A DNA stretch of 64,000 bases, taken from the NCBI RefSeq assembly GCF_030848805.1, contig NC_092363.1, positions 13,982,600 to 14,046,599 of the forward strand, read 5' to 3'. The DNA is from Temnothorax longispinosus. Taxonomy: Eukaryota; Arthropoda; Insecta; Hymenoptera; Formicidae. This document shows, piece after piece, positions 44,202 to 57,750 of this stretch. The notes under the pieces were generated by a model, which did no database searches, had not been told where the DNA came from, and worked only from the letters and a program-made list of their open reading frames with translations. The stretch's first letter is position 1. Each line of letters starts with the position of its first letter. Both the position numbers and the translations under genes were made by a program.

Positions 44202-46260
44202 ATGGAAGGTATTGAGTGTGAAGAATCTTCAATGTCAGGAGATATTAATTTAACCGGCACTTTATCGTCAAATTCTTCCCAAATTGATAACTCAAACAAT
44301 GTGGCTGATTCGAAAATGTCTATATTCGATGGCAATTATTTTGAACAAGTCTCCAGCAAGTCAACAGACACAAAAATAGTTGGAGTGTGCAAAAGATGTT
44401 TACCAAATTACGTTGAAGTTAAAGGATACAAAAAGTGTACATCGAATTTTGTTACCCATTTAAAAAGGAAACATGGAAATGATGTATATGAAGAATATCG
44501 TGCACATATAAAACGTAAAAAAATATCTTCAACGATAGCTGGACAATCATCTCGTAAATCAACAACACGCTCATATTCTCAAGATAATTTCGATAATGAT
44601 ATGATCAAATATTTTGTACATTCTATGATACCTTTAAGAGTTGTAGAAAATCTGTACTTTAGAAAAATATTTGTAAATTTAAACATTGCAAGTTTGGGTT
44701 TAAAAATAATAAATCGACAAACACTTGGGCGCCAGATAGCAAATTATTACGAAGAACAATCATCAATAATAAAACAAGAATTGAAAAATATTAAATATGT
44801 TTGTACAGCTGTAGATATCTGGTCGGGACGCAAGCGGAGTTTTTTGGGTTTAACAGCCCATTGGATTGATCCTATCAATTTAAAAAGAGTATCGAAGGCA
44901 TTGTGGCATGCCGAAGATTTAAAGGAACGCATAGTTGTGATAAGATAACTGAATTACTCCAGGAAATACATTCCGAGTATGAATTAAATTCTTTTAAAAT
45001 TGTTGCGACTATCACAGACAGCGGAAGTAACTTTGTAAAAGCCTTTAAAAGATTTGGCGTGCACAGTAAATGTATTAGTGAAGAAGATGGCTTAAACAAT
45101 AGTGACACTGACAGTTCAGATTGTGAGATAATAGCTCAAGATTCTCCATTAATTAATACTGACAGCGATGAAGAACATATTGTGCCAAATTCTTATAAAA
45201 TAATTCTACCTTCGCACTTGAGATGTTCCTCACATACTCTGAGCTTGTGTGCAACTGTTGATGCCAACAAAATATTAAAAGAACAGAACACACAACTTTC
45301 AATTATCCATCAGCAAGTTTTGAAGAAGTGCAATATGTTATGGAAATCCGGTAATCGTCCAAAACTGGCTGAAATAATACAAAATATACTAGGATATGCT
45401 CTTAGTAGGCCAGGAGAAACTAGATGGAACAGCTTATATGATGCTTTAAAGAAAATATTGAATATCAAAGAAAAAAATGCCACTCTTCACAAAGAATTAA
45501 ATCTCAAAAATCCCATTCAAGATCACGAATTTGATTACATCGAAGAATATTTATCGTGTACTAAACCAATAGCCGAAGCGCTAGATATTCTCCAAGGGGA
45601 AAATGATACATACTATGGCATTCTGCTACCTACTTTATTAGTTGTACGTAGAAAGCTGCAAAAGTTAACAAAAAAGACTTTTGTATACTGTACACCTCTC
45701 GCTGAAGTCTATCTTGCAAGCGTAGAAAGACGTTTTGAGGATTTTTTCAATCTTTCAACTCCTCAAGCAGAAAATGCCGCCATAGCATCTTTATCTTATC
45801 CCCGTTTTAAAAACAAATGGTTTTCTTGTATTGAATCTACATATCATTCAAAACTTATAATTTATTTAAAATCATTATATCTAGGGAAATTATTCCAAAC
45901 AAAAATACTAGTAATAATACTTTTAATAAATCTAAACAGGACAATTTTTGTAATTTTGATTCTGATTTTGAAAGTGATAGTCAATGTAATGAACCAAGAT
46001 CAAAAGCTGAATTTTTAATTTCGCATTTTTTTGTCGAGGAAAGCACAGATTTGAAGTTATTAGAAAGGTATCCAGAAATAAAGAAAATATTTCTAAAATA
46101 TAATACTCCATTACCTTCTTCCGCCTCAGTAGAAAGGCTTTTTTCATACGCAACAATTACAAATCGCCCCAAAGCAAACCGTCTTTCGGATCAGATGTTC
46201 GAGAGACGTGTCCTTCTAAAAGCTAACTTGAATTATGATGAGAAAAGAAAGCAACAATAA
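44202..46260 (+). pseudogene. hAT transposase with BED finger, frameshifted
   Basis: ATG at 44202 (MEGIECEESSMSGD). The BED zinc finger is CKRCLPNY..FVTHLKRKH (about residues 60-100). The catalytic core has YVCTAVDIWSGRKRSFLG (first Asp), then ITDSGSNFVKAF (second Asp) and SHTLSLCATVDA. The C-terminal hATC dimerisation motif is PSSASVERLFSYA with RLSDQMFERRVLLKAN. Frame changes near 44900 and near 45890 break it; otherwise about 680 residues, normal for the family. It would bind the TTACAAT arrays and excise the element. Confidence 0.85.
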
Positions 46261-47544
46261 CATTTAAATATATCAAGCGCATTGTTTTGTATTATATATG
46301 TTAAAAAAATATAGAGATCAGTCTAAAATTTTTTTTTACAATTTTGAGGGTTTATTTTACTTACAACTTGATTATAATCTTGTTTCTTTTGAAATTACCA
46401 AGCATTAAGCGATTTTGTTTCGTTGGTTAAGTTGGTTTCTATTTTCAATATAAGATATCAATCTAATAAAAATATGTAACTTGAATAAACTGATAAATAT
46501 ATGTTTGAATAAACAAATTGAACATGATGATAAATTTTTTTATATGCATACAATATTCTATACCTACATTGATTATTTGTTATTTCTTTTTTGTTTCCAA
46601 AAAATTTTATTTAAAATTTTTATATTTTTGAGTGCTAAAGGATTTATTATTCTTAATCAGTTAACTGTACGATAAAAGCGGGTGATAACGTATGGCGTAT
46701 TCTTAGTCTCTAAAGCATTTGATATTCTTATGTTAGTCGATATGTAATTTTCGAAAAATTTAATAGACTATACAAAGAAAGAAATACATTGTATATATTA
46801 TTTTATAAACAAGAAAGATGTTGATTAAAATATAATAATACAAAATGTAAGAGGTTCTTTATTAATAAAACACTTGGTTTTTAATTATTAAAATATAATA
46901 AAACTCTCTTAAAATTTAGAAATAAAAAGTTATAATATGTTGATTGCTAAAATATTAATTTAGCTTTGTGATTCTCAAAAATAATCAAACAACAAAATAA
47001 TTTTCCTATACCTCAATAAATATTGAATTTCCATGACAGTAAAGTTAGAGCTCAATCACTGTCTATGTCCTTGACATAGGGACAGACAATACAAGGTATT
47101 AATCATATGTACCTTTAGACGACGCGCCGACGCGTACTCTTAATCACTCGTCTCCTAATTACAATTACAATTACAATTACAATTAATAATTACGTAATTG
47201 TAATTTGTATACAATTACTTTTCACAATTATTTTATTTAATTGTTTGCAACAATTAACAATTATAAAATTTAATTATTAATTGCATTAAGAATTACGTTG
47301 TAATTGTAATTTGTAATTGTTAATTGGATTACATATTTGCCCAACTCTGGGTGAGCCCAATGGGACATTTAGAAATTTACTCAAGCGCAACATGTTACCA
47401 TATAGAAGGATACTTGATATCTTATTGAGCATTTCTATTATAGTATATACAAGTCTTTAATATAAGATTGTGTGTTTAGGACATTTTCCATGTAATATTT
47501 ACACGTTTCGCTTACAATTTATTAAACGTTGACAAAATTTCGAA

Positions 47545-48104
47545 AATGTTATAAAATTTCAATGAAAACACACCAATCTCGCACCACCTCAAATCTATTG
47601 TACATGTGTCGTGTGCATGTGTTATGTGCTCATATACTGGTGTGTCGTGTGCATGTGCATGTGCTCATATACTGGTGTGTCGTGTGCATGTGCATGTGTT
47701 ACATACTGGTGTGTCGTGTGCATGTGCATGTGTCACATACTGGTGTGTCGTGTGCATGTGCATGTGTTACATACTGGTGTGTCGTGTGCATGTGCATGTG
47801 TCATATATTATTTTATTATTTTTTTCTTTTTTTTTCTTTTTTTTTCTTTCTTTCTTTATTAATAATAATAACTATCAATTATTAATATTAATAATAAAGA
47901 AAGAGAGAAAAAAAAAGAAAAAAAAGAAAAAAAAGAAAATAATAATAAAATAATATATGACACATGCACATGCACACGACACACCAGTATGTGACACATG
48001 CACATGCACACGACACACCAGTATGTGACACATGCACATGCACACGACACACCAGTATATGAGCACATGCACATGCACACGACACACGACACACGTACAA
48101 TAGG

Positions 48105-48175
<71 letters not shown>

Positions 48176-48245
48176 CTTTTTATTCTGGGAAAAGCTGACG
48201 AGGGATTATATTTTGGGGAACGCTGACAAGGGACTATATCTTGGT
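47545..48245. repeat. Inverted minisatellite, locus 2
   Basis: Same structure as 11553-12298: flank AATGAAAACACACC, about six 35-bp units, a TTTTCTTT/AT centre, inverted units, (TC)n(TA)n, then TTTTTATTCTGGG and about two of the 27-bp units. It lies between the hAT and LINE B. Confidence 0.75.
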
Positions 48246-48247
48246 AA

Positions 48248-48341
48248 GGCGAGCGAGCGCGAGAGCGCGAGAGAGAGAGAGCGCGCGAGAGCGCGAGAGA
48301 GAGAGAAAGAGAGCGCGAGAGCGAGAGAGAGAGAGATTGAT
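48248..48341. repeat. GA/GC-GAGA tract at the 3' end of LINE B
   Basis: GCGAGAGCGCGAGAG-type microsatellite directly abuts the TTGATTGATT tail (complement TCAATCAATC) of the reverse-strand LINE. Confidence 0.7.
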
Positions 48342-48725
48342 TGATTGTTTTGATTGATTGTTTTTTATTATGCCATGGTCAAACGACTTTTAGGCAAGAA
48401 ATGAACAACGCAGAAGAAATAAAACACAAAAAGGCAAAACAAAAGTTATAGACTAAAGCAAAAGTACGTGCATGCTCACTCTCTAAAGGACCAGAGATTG
48501 AAGCGCGCTGAAGCATGCTGCTCGCCCCCACGCAGGGTGCAGAAGAAGTGAACCAATACTATAGTTTCACAAACTGAAGACGCAAATCGCAGTGATAATG
48601 ATACGAACTTGAGACTAGATAAAATTTTGAACAATATATATACAGTGAACAATAACAATTAAACTAAAACTAGATCAGATTCAGGAACTGCATATATATA
48701 CAGACTATGTTACGCTTAGACTAGA

Positions 48726-51640
48726 TTATGCTTGTACAATAGATAGCCCCGAGACAGAACCATGATCAGAACCCAGCTCAAGCGAAAATAAGTGATCATG
48801 GAGCTTGGCTTTAAATTCATTGAGAGACGATGAAGACACCACGCCGATAGGAAGAGAATTCCACAAATAAATTCCCGCGAGGTGGAAAGACCTATGGTAA
48901 GTCTCAGTTCTGTGGTTAGGTATATGAAACGTATGCGGCAATGCCAACCGTGACGAACGCTTAATCGAGGGATCAGCTTTTGCAAAAATATCCAAGATAT
49001 AGCTTGGAGACAAATCCCTCGATATTCTATACATTTCAGCACCAAGGAAGTACAAGCGTCTGTTTCTCACAGACAGCCACCCCAATTGATGTCGATAGGG
49101 CGTGATATGTTCATCGCGTCTCAAATTAAAAATGAACCGTATTGCACAATTTATGAGTCTTTGCAGTTTAGTATTAAGCTCATCGGTGACATCGTTGTAG
49201 ACAAGAGAGCAATAGTCCAATAGAGGCCATACCAATGCAGACACGAGTTTTACGCGCAGTTGAAATGACAAAGAGTTCTTATGAAATTTCAGCTTGTGCA
49301 ATGTGAAGTGTACCCTCTTAGAAATATGGGAGACATGGCTTTTCCAAGAAAGATCTGAGCTCATGATGACTCCCAAGTTTCTTGCCTCGTCAACGTACGG
49401 AATGGAGGTGCCATTGACTGAAATAAGGGGCAGGTCTTTGAGATTCAATTGCTCCACGTAGCCCCTGCTGCCTAGTATTAAGACCTTGGATTTCTTGAGA
49501 TTGAGAGACAATCCGTTCACAGTGGCATACTCAGAGATAACACCTACGTCATGTGCCACGAGCTGCAAGGCAGTACTCAGCTGGCTAAAGAGGCACTTGC
49601 GATAAATTTGGGTGTCATCAGCAAAAATCAAATGCTCAGTAAACCTTAGAAAGGCACCTATATCATTGATAAACAGAGAAAAGAGGAGCGGTCCAAGTAC
49701 GGATCCTTGCGGAACACCAGCAGTGACGGATAGCCAGTCGGAGAAAACACCCTCAAGGTCAACAACCGCTTGAGAGCGACCTGAGAGGTACGAGAAAATT
49801 AGCTTGAGAGCTAAGTCAGAGAACCCCAATTTCCTGAGTTTGGTTAGAAGCAGAAAGTGGGATACAGTGTCAAAAGCTTTGCTGAAGTCGAAAAGGACCA
49901 GAATCAAAACCTTACCCGCATCAACGCCACTCCTAATGTCATGAGATAGTCTTAGAAGGGCAGACTGGGTAGAGTAACCCTTGCGATAACCAGATTGACG
50001 ATCATCTAGAATATTATGTGAATTGATATGGTCGGTGCATGATCCTTTCAAACAACTTGGAAAGTTCACACAAGTTGGCTATAGGTCGCGTATCCGAAGG
50101 AGAGGTAGGCGACTTGACTTTAGACAGCGGGCGCACTATGGCTCGCTTCCAAGGAGACAGAAAATAACCTAGATCGAGACAGCAATTGAAAAATGAGGTC
50201 AAGAGATTACCAATGTGGGGCAAAGCCAAAGCAATAGCGAACAGTGGTAGTTGATCATGGCCAGAGGCAAAAGAGGCAGACGATGTTGAAACCATTAGAG
50301 AGCATAGATTGTCGTGCGATATATGAGAGAAACAGAAATGTGGTTCTTCAGGTACAGTGGAAAGAATGATATCGGAAAACTGAGATTGTGAACAAGGAGG
50401 GTAACAGTTTGAGATAGAGGCGTAGTGAGCATTCAAAAGAACACGAGAGAAAAAATTAAGAGGTGAAGGAAGAGGCGACTCGATTAGACCCAGATTGGTG
50501 AGTTCACGCCATATCTTAGACGGATCAGAAATAGTGCTCAACTTCCCTAAATGATATTGCTCTCTGGCCTTTCTCAACTCCACCGTGAGATTATTCCTGA
50601 AGAGCCTGTAAATGTGGAAATCGAGGACATTACCTGATCTACGCGCGGCTTTGTAGAGCCGGTTGCGATGGCAAATTTCACGAACAAGATCGCCGGTGAG
50701 CCAAGGCGCTGGCGGACGGGTTACGCAAAAGTTATGGATAGGAGCAAATGAATCCAAGCTGGTGGTGATGTCATTAGTAATAGTACTTGGGAAATCCTCG
50801 ATATCCAACTCATCAGGACTCGTTTGGCCAAAATCTTCCGGAAAGGATGAAGACAGTTTAGAGGTGAGACTTTCAATAAACCCCTGCTTATCGAATTCCC
50901 TGTAGGAACGCCGAATCAAAAGTACGCTTTGCGTAGGACGGAACAATGAATGAGTAAGTTAATTCGATAAGATCATGACCATTGATGAAGGGAGCGTCGG
51001 ACTTGCGAAATGATGAAACCTTGTCCAAGTTGTCGACTACAAAAACATCTAACCATGAGTTGGAAGAACTGGTATGGTAAGTCGATTGCGACTCAACAAT
51101 ATTCAGCGACAATTGTGATACTGTGTCCCTTAAGTGATTTGATTCATATGCGGAAGCAAGAAGATTACAGTTCAAGTCACCAGTGATAATGATGTTTTTG
51201 TAACTGTGCAAGAACACCGTAATCGCATCAACATAAATATTAAAATTTCTTCCCTTTGGTCTACGGTACATAGAGGTGAATAAAAGAGGTTCGCGTGTGC
51301 CGCCGCGAATGTCCAGAATAATATACTCCGGTTCATTGGAAAAAACAGAAGGCGATGACGCCAGGACACGCGCCTTTAGCGTCTCATGTATGTAGCAAGC
51401 CACACCACCCCCCCCCCTCCCTACCCCCTCTGTCAACACGCAACAAATAGTATCCGGCAATTCGTACTGTATCATCAGAAATATGCGAGTGAAGCCAAGT
51501 CTCGGATACGGAAACAATATGGAAAAAATTAGACGCTAAGAGAGCTTGAACTGATTCAAGATGGGCAGGAAGTGAGTTGGCGTTAAAATGAGCTACGCGG
51601 AGCAAAGAAGAATCACAAGTTGAATCATGCCGAGCGATCA
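48726..51640 (-). pseudogene. LINE B ORF2 endonuclease-RT, frameshifted
   Basis: Starts near 51605 (VAHFNANSLPAHLESV, VSETWLHSHISD). The endonuclease continues as GGVACYIHETLK, TGDLNCNLLAS and FINGHDLIEL. Then comes a spacer and RT: RQSGYRKGYSTQSALL, LVLFDFSKAFDTVSH, TAGVPQGSVLGPLLFS, LIFADDTQIY, thumb region to 48726. Frames change near 51400-51517, near 50900-50946 and near 50014-50069. RT residues appear intact, so loss is through indels. The protein nicks a target and reverse-transcribes the RNA there. Confidence 0.8.
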
Positions 51641-51668
51641 GAGGTAATGGACCATCAAATCGGACCCG

Positions 51669-52697
51669 TCAAACGATCTTGGCAAGATCAGTATCTGAAT
51701 CGACATAAATAACAGGCTCGCCGTCAGCATGTCTCACACATATCCTGCCATTCCTTATCCAGACATACTTATATGACTTCTCTTTGGCGATACTCTTAGC
51801 ACGCTGAAGCATGTCATAAGCACTCTTTGTCAAGAATTCATTGACATGAATAATGCGATCCGAGTTACCACCGCACACCTCACTCGCCCCAAGTATGCCC
51901 CTTGCTCGCTTCTTGATAATAACCGCGTCGCGAACGGCATTCGAGGCCAGGGTGACAATCACCGAGCCTGAAGATGTCGAGGATGCGGAAGATCCAGACC
52001 GCGACCTCTTGACAATTCTAGCACCAAGAACGTGACATGCCAGGTCAGGAACACCCAACGCCGTCAACACGTTTCCCGCGAGCCGGGATGGAGAAATTGG
52101 TAGTGCTGACGGGAGACCCGATACCAACAATTCATTCCCATTATGGGATTCGTGAAAAGATTGAGCAGACTTAAGGTCATGAATTACACGAGTGAGCTCG
52201 GCGCTGTCTTGCTCGAGTTTAGCAATGCGCTGACTATTGTGAGCCACGGAGTCAGTGAGACGATTCAAGTGATTTAGTTTATCGCTTAGTTCTTTATTTG
52301 TGCGTTGCTGACTGTCGATGAAAGCAGACAGCTTGGCATCTGACATTTTCATCTGCTCAATCAATCCACGCAAAAGATCGTTGGTAGAGTCGTGAACAAT
52401 GTCACGCACAGTGTCATGCCCGGCTAGCTGCGCTCCTTGAGACTGCGACTGAGGCAGCGACCGAGTGCCAGTGCTAACGGGCGTAGCCATAGTATCAAAA
52501 CTGGATGATTTTACGATATTTTCTACCTCAGGTGTAAGAGGTAAACTCAGAGAAATAGACAACGCTTTGCAGCAAGTGTCAGCGTATCTGGTTACAGAAT
52601 ATGGTTTGACACAACCCGGATGAAACACCCGCCTGCACTCACACTCAACGAAGGTAGTCGCGATTGACTTCTTACACCTAGTACACTCACGCTGCAT
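51669..52697 (-). CDS. LINE B ORF1 protein, intact
   Basis: 342 residues from ATG at 52697 (MQRECTRCKKS). I chose this start because the upstream extension to 52937 is hydrophobic and unlike ORF1. Residues about 4-45 form a PHD/zinc-ribbon-like set (CTRC, CECRRVFHPGC, CC). The middle is a coiled coil (NKELSDKLNHLNRLTD, AKLEQDSAELTRV). The C-terminus has an RRM-like half (VTLASNAVRDAVIIKKRARG, YKYVWIRNGRICVRHADG). The family role is binding element RNA in the RNP. It is one of the few unbroken element frames in the window. Confidence 0.75.
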   Translation of the reverse strand: MQRECTRCKKSIATTFVECECRRVFHPGCVKPYSVTRYADTCCKALSISLSLPLTPEVENIVKSSSFDTMATPVSTGTRSLPQSQSQGAQLAGHDTVRDIVHDSTNDLLRGLIEQMKMSDAKLSAFIDSQQRTNKELSDKLNHLNRLTDSVAHNSQRIAKLEQDSAELTRVIHDLKSAQSFHESHNGNELLVSGLPSALPISPSRLAGNVLTALGVPDLACHVLGARIVKRSRSGSSASSTSSGSVIVTLASNAVRDAVIIKKRARGILGASEVCGGNSDRIIHVNEFLTKSAYDMLQRAKSIAKEKSYKYVWIRNGRICVRHADGEPVIYVDSDTDLAKIV

Positions 52698-53410
52698 TTC
52701 CGTCAGACAAGCAAGCAGTAGATCACACGCGAAAACGCAGAGTTCAACGTAAAAGTTGCAGTGTATAAATCGCGAGCAGAGCACCACGCAAAGGCAGTCA
52801 CCGAAATAGCACGCGCAACAGATCGACACGCTCGGGCGTATAACAGCCAATCGGAAGACACTAGTAAGCACGCGCCCGAGACAGCTTATAGCCAGAGACG
52901 ATTGGTAGTGATGGACACGTGCGCAGCAGTGAGTCACAATTCACAATCCCGCAAGCACCTCGCCCCGTAAAGCCGCCAATCAGCAATCACTCGAATAACA
53001 TGCCAGGAAACAGCAACAAGATGGAGAAGGTTGGCAATGATGGGCGCATGCGCAGCTGTACTCGATATCACACCTCTATCGATCGACAATTGTCAATATC
53101 GACGCTCGGCTCGATGGCTCGCAAGAACAGCAGGTGCAGGAGAGAACAAATCAGGCAGCAGGCGCATGCGCAGAAGAGGACGACGTCCTCCATGAAATCA
53201 TTCTCAAAAACTGTATTGAAATAATGAGAAACATTCGTCACGCAAATGCCAAGAATCCGGCGACAGCCCGACGCGAAACGATAACGGCTCGTAACGAGCA
53301 GCAAAAAGACTTGCTTACACCTGCAACAAAAGAGCCCGAAGGCAGCTTACGGCAGAGATATGTTTGATTGTGACAGGAGCAACACAACGGACGTGCACAC
53401 CGTACTCACC
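52698..53410 (-). other. LINE B 5' untranslated region
   Basis: Sequence between ORF1 and the GA tract, with no convincing ORF of its own. Its 5' limit is set at the start of the GA tract (53411) because the neighbouring LINE ends there. Confidence 0.4.
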
Positions 53411-53759
<349 letters not shown>

Positions 53760-54125
53760 ATTGATTAGTTTAATATGCCCAAACATCAGCTATAGGGCAA
53801 AAATACAGAAAAGCGAAAAACATAAAATGCAACATGATATTAGAAGCAGCAGCCGGTAGATAATAGAAAGAAAAGCTGGCAATCATATTGCATTCCACTG
53901 TATAACTATATAACTTAAACATAACTAAATGCTAACTGTGTACATCTAAAAACTAAATAGAAACGCATAGACAAAAGCATAATGCTAACTTGTGTACAAC
54001 TTCAAACTAGATGAGAGTACGCAATACATAACAAGATAATAAATTGTGCAACGCAACAAACTAGAATTATTTGACGAGATAGTACGAACATTGCACCAAG
54101 CGATTCATACAGAGGGTTAAAAGTA

Positions 54126-57010
54126 TCAGACAAATTCAGATGCAAGTAAAAACGAACGGAGCAGGTTCTTGAAGGATGCAAGAGACGATGCTGAAGTAAT
54201 GTTATGGGGAAGAGTATGCCAAAACCGTATTGCTGACAGGCGAAAGGAGTGCATGTACGTCGTGGTTCTGCAAGACGGGATGTGAAACACCTGCGATGAA
54301 ACTGCCAGGCGCTCGGATCGCCTTAGCGATGGATCAGTAAGCACGAAAAGCTCACTTGGGTAAGATGGAGAATTCAAGGAAAGGATACGATACGTCAGAC
54401 AACCAAGAAAAAACAACCGCCTATTCTCAACCGAGAGCCATCCCAGTCTACGTCTATACGGCGTGATATGTTCGTCGCGTTTAAGGTCGAAAATAAAGCG
54501 AATGCAGCAGTTTACTAATCTCTGCAGTTTAGTATTCAGCTCATTGCTCAGGCCGTGATAGTAGACGAGACAACAGTAGTCAATATGAGGGATTATCAGG
54601 GTAGTAACTAATTTGGCTCTCAATTCGGTTGAAAGGGAGTTTCTATTAAATTTTAGTTTATGCAGCGCGTAATGAACCTTTTGCGAAATATGCTTTTTCC
54701 ATGACAAAGTCGACGTGAAAATAACGCCTAAATTCTTGACTTTACTCACAAAAGGAAGAGGTACTTGGTTTACAATAATAGGCGGTAAAAGATTAAAGTC
54801 TATGTTTCTAACGTGAGCTTGACTGCCAAAGATAAGGACTTTTGATTTGGCAGGATTTAGTTTGAGTCCGTTAAACTGAGCGTAGTTAAAAATATTGGCA
54901 GGTGAGCACTTGAGATAAATTTGAATGTCATCAGCAAACAACATATGAAGTGCATACAGCAAGACATTACCAATATCATTGATGAAGAGCAAGAACAAAA
55001 GCGGGCCCAGGACGGAACCCTGAGGGACGCCAGACGACGTAGGCAGCCACTCGGAAAAGTTACGAGCATCATCTACCACTGCCTGAGAACGGCCAGTTAA
55101 ATAAGAAAATATCCAAGTAAGAACGGCATCAGAAAAACCAATCTCTCTGAGTTTAATGAGCAAGCGAAGATGTGAGACGGTATCAAACGCCTTGCTGAAA
55201 TCAAAAAGGATCATGATTGTAATAAGTCTATTGTCAATCCCCTCTTTAATATCGTCACACACCCGTAACAGTGCTGACTGAGTATTGTAACCAGGTCGAT
55301 ATGCAGACTGTCTGGGGTTAATGAGATCGTGTTCAATCAGGTAGTCCGTGATTTGCGAAGCAACAATCCTTTCAAGTAATTTTGACAGCTCAGGTAGATT
55401 GCTCGGGCAATCGGTCTCGTATCAGATGGGGACAGAGGTGTACGAATCTTAGAGAGAGGGCGAATGAGCGCTCGCTTCCACTGAGACGGAAAAGAGGAAG
55501 ATTCAAGCGACCTATTGAATAAAGCAGTGAGACACGACGAAATAATGGGCCATGCGATACGCAAAATGAAAAGCGTTATACCGTCTGAGCCTGACGCATA
55601 GGAATGGAGTGGTTCAGTAGAAATGAGTCTGAGGATAGTACACAAGGTGATATGGTAGAGAAAACAAATTCTGGACGTAGAGAAGGGCGAGTAACCGGAG
55701 CAATGGCAGAAGCAAAATCAGCATACAAGCAAGGCAACTGAGCATTAGAAACCGAGACATAAAAAGAATTTAGTTGATCAGGTGTAAAGTAATGTAGAGG
55801 AGAAACTGAGGCTGATTTTACAAGACCAAGTCGAGCGAGTTCTTTCCATAGTTTTGCCGGATCATTGATGTTTTTAATAGAATTAAGTTGAAACTCACTT
55901 TTGGCAAGTTTAATATCAGTATTAAGCTGATTGCGATAGAGTCTGTAGGTAGCATAGCCAAGTAAGCTCCTAGAACGCTTTGCCTGCTTGTATAACCGAT
56001 TTCGAACACGGATCCGAGCCTTAAGCTCATCAGTGAACCACTGTAAAGGCGAGGCTTCCTAATGGTAAATGTACGCTCAGGAGCAAATACATCAAGAGTT
56101 CCAAGTAAGGTTTCGGATAGTACAGAACAAAGCCCATCAACTCCGGAGACTCGAGTCGGGTCATCGAGACCGACACAACTACAATTCGTAATAGACTGAA
56201 TACGCATCAGCACCTCAGGACTCTCCATGCAGGATTGAAGATGATCCCGGAACGCATCACCATCGATACTCCGATAACTACGTCTTGAGATAATTCGTTC
56301 AAAATTTAAGTTTGTGCCGAGTGAGAGCGACAATTCTAGATAAGATCGTGACCTGCTATAAACGGACATTCGGATTTAGTGAACGCTAGGATTTTTTCAC
56401 TGTCATCCACTGCAAGAACATCCAGCCAAGAGTCTGCAGTACATGTATGATACGTTGCATTCGAGTGTATAATATGCATAGATAAACTTGACACAAGTTC
56501 TCGCAAGTGGATTGCTTCAAAGTTGTTCGACAAGAGATTGCAATTTAAATCGCCGCCAATGACAATATTTTTATACAAATGAGAGACACTTGTAAGGGAA
56601 TGAGAAAAGTCATGAAAAAGAGTTTTCTTAGGTCTCCTATAAACAGACGCGAACAACACCGTTTCATCACTCGGCAACCGAATCTCTGCAACTATGATAT
56701 ACTCAGGATCATTAATATCAACTCCCTCCGAGGCCGCAACGAGCTTAACCTTGAGTGACTTGTGTATATAACAGGCGACACCGCCTCCCATTCGCCCAAC
56801 ACGATCATGTCGAATCAAAAAGTAGTCATTCAAGGCAACAAGCTCGTCCGAAATACCCTCATGTAGCCATGTCTCAGATACTGAAATGACATGACACGGA
56901 TTGGAACTAAAGTGAAGTCTGACAGGCTCAATGTGACCGCGAAGAGAGTTTGCATTAAACTGGGCAACGCAGAATTTAGATACATTATGATTAACGCTTT
57001 TTTGAGGACG
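54126..57010 (-). pseudogene. LINE C ORF2 endonuclease-RT, broken
   Basis: Endonuclease: VAQFNANSLRGHIEPV, VSETWLHEGISDELVA, GGVACYIHKSLK, GGDLNCNLLSNN, FIAGHDLI (to 56336). The linker is degraded. RT from 55262: ILFDFSKAFDTVSHL, SGVPQGSVLGPLLFLL, MLFADDIQIY, to a stop at 54126. Relative to LINE B about 14 residues are missing just after the FADD box, in frame. Frames shift near 56340, 55800-55650 and 55340-55260. Confidence 0.78.
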
Positions 57011-57022
57011 AGGCAGGCATGG

Positions 57023-57725
57023 TCAGTCAAGCTTAGCGAGATCGGCATAAGAATTGATATGAACAACGGGGCTACCATCCGAGCGTCGCACGCAAATCCG
57101 ACCATCCCTGACCCATACATATCTACAAGACCGCTCCTTAGCAACTCGCTTTGTTTGCTGTAACAATTCATAAATCTCTTTAGAGAGCAATTCATTTACA
57201 TTAATTGTACTATCGGAGTTATTACTACAAACCTCCCTCTGCCTAAGAATGCCTTTTGCGCGTTTTTTCGAAATGATGACATCGCGGACAGCACTAGAGG
57301 TAACAGTAATAATAAAAGAGCTGCTAGCAGCAGCAGTCATAGGCTGATCCGAAGCGGATACTGAGAGAGGCTTGCAAACAGTTCTAACATTAAGTATATG
57401 CGGTAGAACAACGGAAGCATCAAGAGCCGTGAGCACATTCCGAACAACCTCGGACGGAGTCACAGAAAGCACCCCCGGCAGTCCCGACTATAAGCTCATT
57501 CGCTACGCTGGTTTGCTGAACCGACCGAGCAGTTTGTAGATTTAGTAATTCATTTTTAAGAGCAGCGTTCTCCTGTTCTAAGCCAGCAATACGCTGAGAA
57601 TTGCTAGCAACCATCTCAGAAATTGCATTCAGTTGATCGAGCTTACCCGTGATTTCATCATTAGTCCTCTGCTGACTCTCAATGAAGGCAGAAAGTCTTG
57701 AATCAGATTTTTTTAACTGCTCGAT
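57023..57725 (-). pseudogene. LINE C ORF1, truncated
   Basis: Coiled-coil part (NSQRIAGLEQENAALKNELL) then, after a frameshift near 57470, VTPSEVVRNVLTALD, VTSSAVRDVIISKKRAKG and CRYVWVRDGRICVRRSDG to TGA at 57023. It aligns with the C-terminal two thirds of LINE B ORF1. The PHD-like N-terminus is absent because the element ends at the GA tract. Confidence 0.7.
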
Positions 57726-57727
57726 CA

Positions 57728-57750
57728 GAGAGAGAGAGAGAGAGAGAGAG
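57728..57750. repeat. Short GA tract at LINE C 5' end
   Basis: (GA)n of about 23 bp at the exact point where LINE C coding starts; beyond it the sequence is unrelated. Confidence 0.65.

Larger units (their letters stand above)
43129..47349 (+). mobile_element. Complete-length hAT transposon
   Basis: Ends CAGAGTTGGGC and (complement) CAGAGTTGGGC, flanked by an exact 8-bp duplication GGTGAGCC at 43121-43128 and 47350-47357. Subterminal regions (43150-43340 and 47155-47340) are built of TTACAAT/ATTGTAA words in many copies, the likely transposase-binding arrays. Length 4221 bp with one transposase gene. The gene is broken, so it depends on another copy. Confidence 0.92.
48342..53410 (-). mobile_element. 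LINE B: CR1/Jockey-type non-LTR retrotransposon
   Basis: On the reverse strand: about 0.7 kb of 5' UTR, ORF1 with a PHD-like finger, ORF2 with endonuclease and RT, a 3' UTR of about 0.35 kb and a (TCAA)n-like tail, followed by a TC tract. Nearly full length. The RT boxes (LFDFSKAFDTVSH, GVPQGSVLGPLLF, FADDTQIY) place it in the CR1/Jockey assemblage. Confidence 0.8.
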
